A stretch of DNA of 64,000 nucleotides. Source: a virus. A program made the position numbers and the translations under genes. Below, piece after piece: positions 57,888 through 64,000 of the stretch. Location of the stretch: IMG/VR virus record IMGVR_UViG_3300037882_003336, positions 1 to 64,000 of that record. One strand, 5' to 3'. The notes below the pieces were generated by a model that saw only the letters and a list, made by a program, of their open reading frames with translations, searched no databases and was not told the origin of the DNA. Position 1 is the stretch's first letter; each line of letters starts with the position of its first letter.

Positions 57888-58557
57888 TTGCCACTTTGAG
57901 CACTTCTGGAGAGACCAGCCCAGCCAAACAGCCACCCGTTTGGAAACCGTAGTCGTCGAACAAAAGAGACCCTGGATGCCAAGCCATGTTCGGTAGAGCC
58001 GCATAGGTTGGCACTATCTTGGCCAACTTGGACAGCACATTTCCCATTGAGAGGCTTTTCCTCGAAACAACTGGTACCGTTTTACCATTAAAGGAAAGGT
58101 CAGGGCCAACGAAAGTCTTTGGTTCTCTGATGTACTTCAAAGCGAGATCATAGCACTCTCGCGACATGGTGTACCCAGCGATGCTTGAGACTTCAGTCGT
58201 TTTCAATAACCGACTTCCAACCACCCCCGGTCGGCGGTGATGGAAGCACCCAAACAAAAACAGCATGCAATCAGCGGGGAGTTCGATGTCTTCGATCGTT
58301 CCATACTCAAGGAGGTCGTCAAGCACGGTGATGCTATCAGCCTTCCACCTCTTAGCATGCCCAATCAGCACCCGGTGTGGCAGTATTCTGGCATACCCAT
58401 CCTGTCCGTAACTGGACACCCCTTTCAGCTGCATGGCGTCTAACGCGGGGAATCGGGAAAACCCAAGGCTTGAAAGAGCTTCGGCGCTTCGGAGTCTGCT
58501 GGTGTAATTGGCACCAAGGTTGACGAAGAACCTGTCGGTGGTTGATAGGGACGTCAT
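57841..58557 (-). CDS. Glycosyltransferase-like protein (family 25-like)
   Basis: 238 residues (MTSLSTTDRFFVNLGANYTS ...). The N-terminal VNLGANYTSRLRSAEALSSL followed by GFSRFPALDAM resembles the start of GT25 enzymes (INLxxxxxR...). ADSITVLDDLLEYGTIEDIE may carry the acidic metal motif, and LPADCMLFLFGCFHHRRPG follows. The usual EDD motif is not clear, so activity is uncertain. It overlaps the next glycosyltransferase gene by 4 bases. Together they might modify host surface glycans or phage DNA. Confidence 0.55.
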   Translation of the reverse strand: MTSLSTTDRFFVNLGANYTSRLRSAEALSSLGFSRFPALDAMQLKGVSSYGQDGYARILPHRVLIGHAKRWKADSITVLDDLLEYGTIEDIELPADCMLFLFGCFHHRRPGVVGSRLLKTTEVSSIAGYTMSRECYDLALKYIREPKTFVGPDLSFNGKTVPVVSRKSLSMGNVLSKLAKIVPTYAALPNMAWHPGSLLFDDYGFQTGGCLAGLVSPEVLKVAIMAADRADKTPGPQW

Positions 58558-59357
58558 ACTTCAAGGATATTGAAAAGGGACATGCTATTGTCGTAAAAGA
58601 AGGTGCTGGTATAAAGGCCAAGCGAAAACTGTAGTTTCCTGTCAGACCCCACTCCCATCGTGTGGACTAGCGCCCCCTTGGTGTATTCCGACCAAGCTGG
58701 GTCACAGTGCAGTGGGAAGCGCACCTCACCCCTTTCGAAGTGTTTCGCGTTCCAGGGTAGCTTACCATAATCGCAGTCCAGGATGAGTCTATTCCACGAT
58801 GCTTGGTCGAAGCACCCTGGCATTTGGGTCACCTCTGCCGTGTCCCGCTCTTCCCAAGCCGTCATCACATCCTGAAAAACGGAACCCCTTACGGCCAGCT
58901 GCCCACTGTTGATGCCCTTCCTTCGCATCTTCATCTCGTCATCCGTCAGGAACGCCGAGAACTGACCCTTCCAGATGGGGAGGTTCTCGGTCTGGTATAA
59001 AACGTCCACTTCTCTTCTGACATCCAACAAGTGGTCGAGGTTCCTGAGCGCCATGCAGTCATCGTCCAAGAACATGATCATGTCGTACTGGGAGGCGTCG
59101 ATGTACTCCCGGACGCGATACTTCCAGCACCAAGCGTCCTCAATGTGCTCCGATTCGGTCAGTCCTTTCCTTGGAACGAGCACCTCATTGATCCCAAGCT
59201 TATTCGGAAAAATCGGTTGTTCGTGGTTTCGGAACACCATGATGTCTCCACTCCATCTGGTCCTTAACAAAGTTGCAATCAAGAATCGCACCAACTGTCG
59301 GTGGTACGGGTGGCCTTCCTGATCGAAAGCCACGGTGTATATGAGGTTCTTCCGCAT
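58554..59357 (-). CDS. Glycosyltransferase (GT-A fold, DxD)
   Basis: 267 residues from the ATG at 59357 (MRKNLIYTVAFDQEGHPYHR). The metal-binding site is YDMIMFLDDDCMALRNLDHL with Asp98-100. The acceptor side has RRKGINSGQLAVRGSVFQD and GCFDQASWNRLILD, in the order found in GT8-like sugar transferases. It would transfer a sugar from a nucleotide-sugar donor; acceptor unknown. Likely substrates are host surface polymers or modified bases. The longer frame to 59522 overlaps the divergent Tat gene and is rejected. Confidence 0.75.
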   Translation of the reverse strand: MRKNLIYTVAFDQEGHPYHRQLVRFLIATLLRTRWSGDIMVFRNHEQPIFPNKLGINEVLVPRKGLTESEHIEDAWCWKYRVREYIDASQYDMIMFLDDDCMALRNLDHLLDVRREVDVLYQTENLPIWKGQFSAFLTDDEMKMRRKGINSGQLAVRGSVFQDVMTAWEERDTAEVTQMPGCFDQASWNRLILDCDYGKLPWNAKHFERGEVRFPLHCDPAWSEYTKGALVHTMGVGSDRKLQFSLGLYTSTFFYDNSMSLFNILEV

Positions 59358-59369
59358 GTGGGTTCTAGT

Positions 59370-59375
59370 TATAAT
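59370..59375 (+). promoter_or_regulatory. -10 box for the Tat-signal gene
   Basis: A perfect TATAAT on the plus strand, 34 bases before the ATG at 59410. The -35 position (TTCTTC at 17 bases) is poor. Unlike the seven minus-strand promoters it would give an mRNA with a short leader. Confidence 0.4.
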
Positions 59376-59409
59376 GGCAAGGTTACACCACCAAGAACAC
59401 CAAGAAACC

Positions 59410-59916
59410 ATGAAAAACACCATTATCGCTAACACGGGACTCGTTATCCCACGCCGCCGATTCCTCCAGGGTGCTGGTATGGCAATGGCATCGGTCGCAT
59501 TGGGCGGGATCGCATCCGCCACAGGCGGTTCCTCCGCTGGTTATGCTGGACACCCGCTCTGGTACAAACGGAACTCGTGGATCGAATGGAACAGCGACAT
59601 CGTAGACCTCGACGATGCTGTCGCCAATGGAGAAGCGGCACTCGCCTTCTTCCAAGCCAACCCACCCGTGATGTCGTGGAAAGAAGAGGGGTGCCAACGG
59701 GTGTTTCACCCATTCGCCACTGGAGCTAGTTCCAGCCGCGTCATCTCCCAACCCGGCAGCATTTCGTACAGAGAGGTGGGCGGGTGCTACCAGTACGGCA
59801 TTATGTTCAACGCCATCAAGTTCTTCAAGAAACCTGATGGCAGCTCTGGTAGTGAGCTGCCCCCAGGAGCGGACTTCGACACCCTGTTCAACAACTGGTC
59901 TACTTGGAACCAGTAA
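59410..59916 (+). CDS. Exported protein with twin-arginine (Tat) signal
   Basis: 168 residues from the ATG at 59410. Residues 15-20 are RRRFLQ, then GAGMAMASVALGGIASATGG, a textbook Tat signal (S/T-R-R-x-F-L-K like) with Ala-rich h-region. Tat exports folded proteins, often with cofactors. The mature part (WYKRNSWIEWNSDIVDLDDA; YQYGIMFNAIKFFKKPDGS) shows no known cofactor site. A Tat substrate in a phage is rare; the protein may be a captured host gene with an envelope role. The stop overlaps the convergent 59900 gene by 17 bases. Confidence 0.75.
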   Translation: MKNTIIANTGLVIPRRRFLQGAGMAMASVALGGIASATGGSSAGYAGHPLWYKRNSWIEWNSDIVDLDDAVANGEAALAFFQANPPVMSWKEEGCQRVFHPFATGASSSRVISQPGSISYREVGGCYQYGIMFNAIKFFKKPDGSSGSELPPGADFDTLFNNWSTWNQ

Positions 59917-60709
59917 ACAGGTGGTCGTATCTTCCTCCCGGTTTGTAGTTTAGATGCCAGTCTTGACGGGTGATTGGGGGAGCGCTGGACTGGCTAGAGA
60001 AACGGTAAGCTTTGGCGGTTATTTCGTCGATCAGCCTCTGCCGTTTCTCGGGGTCTTTTTCCTTGGCCACTCTGTCGTTTGCATCAGCCTGTGGCGGTTC
60101 TTGAAGGATAGACAGAGAGTGCGACTTGGCTCCGTTTGGGTCATCGGGGTTGTCAACCTCGCTCAGGAACAGGCTGGTACGGTAATAGCCAAAGGTGCCA
60201 ATCTCAACGGGATTCCTGCCGACCATCATCGCCATAATGTCGCCGCGTTCATTACCTAGGACGCCCGAGAACTCTTCCTTCATTTGGTCGAACCTCTCTT
60301 TCCCGCCGCTCTCCCAGTATGACGACACCACAATTGTCTCCCCGCGATCGTCCTGCACGGTGAACCGGTTTTTGAGTTCCAATTCCTTCATATCCGAGAT
60401 CACCTTGGAGATTTCTGCCTCGCATCGTTCCTCTTCATCTGGTGAAAGCTTCAGGAAGTCCTTCAAGCTTTCGCTAAGTCCCCCATTCTTGTAACCGCCA
60501 ATCAAGATTCGGAGCAGAGACGCCCGGTCCAGCTTCACGGAGGTGAGGTTCTCGGCGACCAGCTTTGGTTGAACCACTGGGGCGGGAGTCGGTACTGCCA
60601 CTGACCGCACCACCTCTTTGAACACCACTTTTTCCTCTGGCTTCCGAAACAACAGGACCACCACCAATACAGCCATCAACGTGCTGACTGCGATAAGGAG
60701 TTTCTTCAT
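59900..60709 (-). CDS. Membrane-anchored exported protein
   Basis: 269 residues from the ATG at 60709. Residues 3-21 (KLLIAVSTLMAVLVVVLLF) are a signal anchor, with the rest outside the cytoplasm. The body is helical and charged (KDFLKLSPDEEERCEAEISK; KERFDQMKEEFSGVLGNERG) and resembles periplasmic stalk-like proteins with a hydrophilic end. The layout (N-anchor, long helical domain) would also fit a spanin-like or exclusion protein, but no partner was found. Confidence 0.65.
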   Translation of the reverse strand: MKKLLIAVSTLMAVLVVVLLFRKPEEKVVFKEVVRSVAVPTPAPVVQPKLVAENLTSVKLDRASLLRILIGGYKNGGLSESLKDFLKLSPDEEERCEAEISKVISDMKELELKNRFTVQDDRGETIVVSSYWESGGKERFDQMKEEFSGVLGNERGDIMAMMVGRNPVEIGTFGYYRTSLFLSEVDNPDDPNGAKSHSLSILQEPPQADANDRVAKEKDPEKRQRLIDEITAKAYRFSSQSSAPPITRQDWHLNYKPGGRYDHLFTGSK

Positions 60710-60727
60710 CAAGTGCCAGAAAACGCA

Positions 60728-61099
60728 CTAACGAGTAGGAGTCACCCACGCCGGACGCCCAGTAAACCACCCGTGCCAAATCGCATGAGGCGGCTTGAGT
60801 TTGAAGCTCACCTCTTCGAAGATTTCGTCCAGCTGCTCACTGGATAATTTCTCGTCCACCGTCACGATGTTCCAGTCGTGTAGGTAAGCGCCACCAAAAT
60901 CGCGATGGTCGTTATCGCGTCCGAAGACGACTGCGTGACTCTCCCCATTTCCTTTGCGGAACTTGAACCGGTTGTCGATCTTGATGAACAAAGTCTCAGG
61001 TCCAGTTTCTTCACCATTCCGAGTCGCCGTCTCAAACTTGCGTTTGAATTCTTCCCCGAACTCCCGCAACGATTCGGTGATTTTGGTGGCAACACTCAT
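60728..61099 (-). CDS. Protein with capsid-targeting leader
   Basis: 123 residues. The leader MSVATKITE ends at Glu9 before Ser. The mature part has a charged helix (LREFGEEFKRKFETATRNGE) and an alpha/beta domain (TLFIKIDNRFKFRKGNGESH; GGAYLHDWNIVTVDEKLSSE). The KITE/RITE leader form is shared with 39324 and 39668. Likely packaged; function unknown. Confidence 0.7.
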   Translation of the reverse strand: MSVATKITESLREFGEEFKRKFETATRNGEETGPETLFIKIDNRFKFRKGNGESHAVVFGRDNDHRDFGGAYLHDWNIVTVDEKLSSEQLDEIFEEVSFKLKPPHAIWHGWFTGRPAWVTPTR

Positions 61100-61216
61100 C
61101 TAAGAGACGTTTTCTTTTGAAGTTGACGCCCGGTCTGTAAGGATCATCACGAGGTCAATAACCACACCTAACACAATTGGTGGAGTTATCGGATACCACC
61201 CTCGGGAACCCTTCAC
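61100..61216 (-). CDS. Possible 38-residue membrane peptide
   Basis: In the 128-base gap between two leader-bearing genes a GTG start at 61216 gives 38 residues with a hydrophobic stretch (PPIVLGVVIDLVMILT) and a polar end. A longer frame to an ATG at 61288 overlaps the 61228 gene. It may be a small toxin-like or holin-like peptide, or chance. No other evidence. Confidence 0.3.
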   Translation of the reverse strand: MKGSRGWYPITPPIVLGVVIDLVMILTDRASTSKENVS

Positions 61217-61227
61217 CGGGCGTCTGC

Positions 61228-61704
61228 TTATCTCGGTGACTGGGCGTTGACGCGATCGCGATACCGCTGAGCCCGTGTTGGTGCCCATCGGTAGGTTGAG
61301 TCGTCAACGAGATAACGGAGGGTAGACAACTCGTGGTTGGCGATGAGGGACAGCGCTGCCCCAGCGTGCTTGAAGTCCCCCGCCCGAATCAACTCCCCAA
61401 TCTTGTTCAGGCTCGCCGTAATGTACTCGATGCCAAGTTCTACCAGTGCCGGTATTTCCTCGGGTTTGGCGCTCATGGCTTCCATGGCGCTTGGCCAGCC
61501 AGCCGGACGCACCACCGCGTTAAACACGGTATCCTGGTTGGTGGGCTCGCGGCGTCGCGTTTTTTGGGCAAGAATGGCCCCCTTCAGCTTGAACAGAGAC
61601 GAAGCTGTCTCCTTCCACCTTTTTGCCTGCAAGTTGGAAATAGCCTCGTCAACCAAGCTAATGGCTTCGGAAGACTCAAGCATGATCCTTTCGTAAAGCT
61701 TCAT
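61228..61704 (-). CDS. Helical protein with capsid-targeting leader
   Basis: 158 residues. The leader MKLYERIMLE ends at Glu10 before Ser; -3 is Met, with Ile at -4, so the fit is slightly off. The start MKLxERI matches the 33561 gene. The mature part is helical throughout (LVDEAISNLQAKRWKETASS; LGIEYITASLNKIGELIRAG) and ends basic (APTRAQRYRDRVNAQSPR). TAGCTA lies five bases before the ATG. Likely an internal virion protein. Confidence 0.65.
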   Translation of the reverse strand: MKLYERIMLESSEAISLVDEAISNLQAKRWKETASSLFKLKGAILAQKTRRREPTNQDTVFNAVVRPAGWPSAMEAMSAKPEEIPALVELGIEYITASLNKIGELIRAGDFKHAGAALSLIANHELSTLRYLVDDSTYRWAPTRAQRYRDRVNAQSPR

Positions 61705-61709
61705 GGGGA

Positions 61710-61715
61710 TAGCTA
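61710..61715 (-). promoter_or_regulatory. TAGCTA element five bases before an ATG
   Basis: TAGCTA, five bases, ATG at 61704, the same geometry as at 16099. It overlaps the TAG stop of the 61713 gene, which weakens the case. No -35 box. Possibly a late or middle promoter. Confidence 0.3.
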
Positions 61716-61964
61716 TGATTTGATGAGGACCGCGAGTTCGTTGAAATACTGCTCAACCTCGTTCAACCCGGCGCTGTGGCCGTACTGCCAAGCCAACGTC
61801 CAGGTTTGATCGAACTTTTTGTCACGTGGAATCCCGTGTTCATCACTGAGGCGTTCCTTGAGCAGTTCGATGGTTGCTGCCTCTTGAGTAGCACGTTGGT
61901 GGCGGAGCCGTTCACGTTCCACCCGTTCTTCCTCAAGGCGTTTGGCGGAACCCCTGACTTTCAT
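61713..61964 (-). CDS. Small charged helical protein
   Basis: 83 residues (MKVRGSAKRLEEERVERERL ...). The first 45 residues are a highly charged helix, then a short hydrophobic end (AGLNEVEQYFNELAVLIKS). No LxE leader. Likely coiled coil; function unknown. Confidence 0.6.
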   Translation of the reverse strand: MKVRGSAKRLEEERVERERLRHQRATQEAATIELLKERLSDEHGIPRDKKFDQTWTLAWQYGHSAGLNEVEQYFNELAVLIKS

Positions 61965-62016
61965 GGCTCCACAGTTGCACCCCTCAGGGTACGGGCAAGA
62001 GTAAGCGTGTATAGTG

Positions 62017-62169
62017 CTATTCGTTGTTGATTACGTCACCATCCGCCAGTTCCACCGAGCAGTCAAGGTGGAGACGAGCCCCGGCTTCTCCAAACTCGTC
62101 GGGTACGCTGGGTTGACCGTACTCGATGGGCTTGTCGCAATAGGCGCAGTGGTTAGATGGGTTTGTCAT
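62017..62169 (-). CDS. 50-residue Cys/His zinc protein
   Basis: Start ATG at 62169 overlaps the AAA+ gene stop (ATGA); stop TAG at 62017-62019. The product (MTNPSNHCAYCDKPIEYGQP ...) has CAYC at 8-11 and HLDC at 34-37, a CxxC...HxxC zinc ribbon of the kind that marks small phage proteins. Translational coupling and the zinc spacing make a chance frame unlikely. Role perhaps as AAA+ partner or nucleic-acid binder; unproven. Confidence 0.7.
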   Translation of the reverse strand: MTNPSNHCAYCDKPIEYGQPSVPDEFGEAGARLHLDCSVELADGDVINNE

Positions 62170-63830
62170 CCGGGCAAGAATTGAAGGGCGTAAGAGAGGT
62201 TCTCGGTGGTGGCGGTATCGTTACCGAGACGTTTGGTGAGGCGCAGGAGATTCTTGATGGTACGTGGCGAAATCGGGTTCTTGTCGTTCCGCTTGTCGGC
62301 GTCCTTCTCGCTCTGTGGTCTGCTCTGGAATTCTTCGAACAGGATCTCCAGAAACTGGGTGGTTTCCTTGGCGGTGACCTTGAGGTCGAACAGGCCAGCG
62401 AACTGCTTGAGAATTTGGGCAGCGGCTTCCCGGTCCGGGTTGGAGTAGGTGAGTACCGCACTGCACCGGCTCAGCACCGCGTCGTCGATCAGCAAATCCC
62501 GGTTGGTGGTCATGAAGATCACGCCATTGAAATACTCAAGGGTGCGGAGCAACGTTCCCACGATCGCGTTTTGTTCGATGTTGGTGCCGCGCTCATACAC
62601 GTAGATGTCAACCTCATCGATCAGCAGGATGGCACCCCATCGCTGGGCGCGGGCGAACACTTCCTTAAGGTTCCCCTCCAGCGCTTTCGCGGTCACTCCG
62701 AGTTGGTCGGACTGCACCCGGTACAGTGGCACCCCGGCTCGCTCTGAAAACGCCTCAGCGGTCATAGTCTTTCCAGTACCTGGAGAACCCTTCGCCATGA
62801 TGATCGTGCCACCACTCTTTCCCTTCACGAAGTCAGCCTTGAGGGTGTCAGGGTTGCTAACCAACAGGTTGACGAGGTCCTTGTGGTATTGTGGAATGAT
62901 GAGGCGATTGATGAGAACCTCATCGTACTGATATGGCGAAACCCAAGTGCACGGCACCCACATGTGGTCGTGAGTTTCGAGGTTGAACACATACAGGTAT
63001 GGATGGATCGGGATTTCGAACACGTCCACCTCGTCACCACCACGGAGGTTCGGTAGCTTCATCTTGCGCGACGACTCCCCTTTAGACCTGAACGCCGAGA
63101 TGTCGTTGATGACTTTGAAGTTGCTGACTCCCGTCAGGTACTCGCGACTGGTGCTGGTATAACGCCAGTCCTCGTTACTTGGCAACCAACTGGTGGTGAG
63201 CAAAAACTGGGTGTTAACTTGAGCCATGTAGTCCTCCCACTGTTTCAGGGTCTGATGGTACTGCTGTACGATGTCTTCCCCCACAAACCCGTACCCGTGT
63301 TGGGCGAGAAGCGAAGAAACCGTCATACCACGGCGCTGCTTTTCCTGATTGAACAAGTCGTTGTCGTGGAATGTGATTCCGGTCGAGCGTTGTTCCCCCT
63401 TGGTCCAATAAACCAAGTTAACGCGCACGGAAGCCGGAACATCCTTTTGGGATGGCGTATAGACGGCTCCCGTCGTCAGATAAGGCAGCGGGATGCCGAT
63501 GTCGTTGTTGTGCTGAAAGAGCCAACGGGTGGCGCTCTGGACCATGCAGGCTTGCGTGATCGCTTCAGCGAGTGCGTCCAGACGGGTCACGGGGGCATGC
63601 GGATCATCGACCGCCTTCCGGACCAAGGAGAGCTTCTGGAGCACTCCGTTGAACACCTGACTGTTCTTGGAGGCGAATGTGTGGACCGCACGGATGAACT
63701 CTCCGTCCACATGATAAGTCTCGAAGGTTGCTTCCTTCTCCCGGCTCCAGCCGGTTTCGGTCATCGCGGGGTGGTTGATGCCAGCGGCTTTGAGAGCTTC
63801 GTATTGTTCAGAAGAAAACGAGATAGTCAT
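62166..63830 (-). CDS. AAA+ ATPase
   Basis: 554 residues. Residues 1-330 are an unknown N-terminal domain (ATFETYHVDGEFIRAVHTFA; NLVYWTKGEQRSTGITFHDN). The AAA+ core: Walker A GSPGTGKT at ~346-353, Walker B AILLIDEVDIYVY at ~397-409, sensor 1 MTTNRDLLI at ~438-446, and an arginine finger in VLSRCSAVL. It ends with an AAA lid (SPRTIKNLLRLTKRLGND). FtsH/Cdc48/Rubisco-activase-like cores of this type remodel protein complexes. Target unknown. Overlaps both neighbours by 4 bases. Confidence 0.85.
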   Translation of the reverse strand: MTISFSSEQYEALKAAGINHPAMTETGWSREKEATFETYHVDGEFIRAVHTFASKNSQVFNGVLQKLSLVRKAVDDPHAPVTRLDALAEAITQACMVQSATRWLFQHNNDIGIPLPYLTTGAVYTPSQKDVPASVRVNLVYWTKGEQRSTGITFHDNDLFNQEKQRRGMTVSSLLAQHGYGFVGEDIVQQYHQTLKQWEDYMAQVNTQFLLTTSWLPSNEDWRYTSTSREYLTGVSNFKVINDISAFRSKGESSRKMKLPNLRGGDEVDVFEIPIHPYLYVFNLETHDHMWVPCTWVSPYQYDEVLINRLIIPQYHKDLVNLLVSNPDTLKADFVKGKSGGTIIMAKGSPGTGKTMTAEAFSERAGVPLYRVQSDQLGVTAKALEGNLKEVFARAQRWGAILLIDEVDIYVYERGTNIEQNAIVGTLLRTLEYFNGVIFMTTNRDLLIDDAVLSRCSAVLTYSNPDREAAAQILKQFAGLFDLKVTAKETTQFLEILFEEFQSRPQSEKDADKRNDKNPISPRTIKNLLRLTKRLGNDTATTENLSYALQFLPG

Positions 63831-64000
63831 GATGGAAGTTGATAGCCGCCAGTCTTTTTGGACAGGTCGAAGTTGGATTCAATGAAGTCGATCACGATGG
63901 CGGGATCGACGTGTTTGAAGAACACGATGTTCGGACCATGCTTGTCCAGCATGACCGCCTTGATTTTGCCGTCTGCGAATGAGGCAAGCCCACGGCTGGT
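63827..64000 (-). CDS. C-terminal end of an unknown protein (5' end off window)
   Basis: 57 residues to the TGA at 63827-63829; the start lies beyond base 64000. Ends with NIVFFKHVDPAIVIDFIESN, DLSKKTGGYQLPS. Overlaps the AAA+ start by ATGA, so it is in the same operon and may act with that ATPase. Family not recognisable from this fragment. Confidence 0.7.
   Translation of the reverse strand, partial: TSRGLASFADGKIKAVMLDKHGPNIVFFKHVDPAIVIDFIESNFDLSKKTGGYQLPS

Overview
The window looks like part of the genome of a large tailed phage with a T4-like (gp23-type) capsid and a gp19-type tail tube, so probably a contractile-tail (myovirus-type) virus. Genes are dense, mostly on the minus strand and often joined by 4-base ATGA overlaps. 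Base composition is moderately GC-rich. I saw almost no Shine-Dalgarno sequences in front of the starts I checked. One encoded protein carries a VPEGG-type (VPDSG/PEP-CTERM-like) surface-sorting tail, a signal class best known from Verrucomicrobia and some Gram-negative bacteria. A verrucomicrobial host is a guess from these two points. No terminase, portal, sheath or replication polymerase was recognised, so the genome continues beyond both edges.

Layout from left to right. 1-5000 holds a proline/glutamate-repeat coiled-coil protein, a DGHH protein, a virion decoration candidate, a secreted fibronectin-like protein, and four proteins with T4-like capsid-targeting leaders (one ADP-ribosyltransferase-like, one GNAT), then an RNase H. 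5025-8379 holds small early-type genes, three of them directly behind strong sigma70 promoters. 8430-16093 is the head module: an inserted HNH gene, the major capsid protein, a fused prohead protease-scaffold, and head-associated genes. 16109-29546 is an adhesin module of three paralogous fibres and one 2692-residue protein with five LamG-like domains. 29586-33190 is an early cluster with a metallophosphoesterase. 33187-40669 mixes more leader-bearing proteins with tail genes, including the tail tube. 41061-47488 carries a PLD-like gene, a fibre, an HNH gene, an adenylosuccinate lyase (PurB-like) and virion proteins. 47497-54427 carries an adenylosuccinate synthetase of PurZ type, a TOPRIM/Spo11-like protein and small zinc proteins. 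54463-64000 holds a 1003-residue leader-bearing protein, exported proteins (Sec, Tat), two glycosyltransferase-like genes and an AAA+ ATPase.

Three themes tie the window together. (1) At least fourteen proteins, most without other similarity, begin with a short leader ending in (L/I)xE followed by S, A or T. This is the type of site cut by T4 gp21 protease. The phage's own protease-scaffold and capsid are full of the same motif. I infer a large set of proteins packaged in the head, trimmed there and injected with DNA. (2) Seven near-identical promoters (TTGACA, 17-base spacer, TATAAT/TATAGT) place the -10 box 5-6 bases from the ATG, so the mRNAs should be leaderless. (3) A PurZ-type synthetase with Ser in place of the catalytic Asp and a phage-encoded PurB-like lyase lie about 5.5 kb apart, suggesting purine remodelling toward 2-aminoadenine (Z) or a related base.
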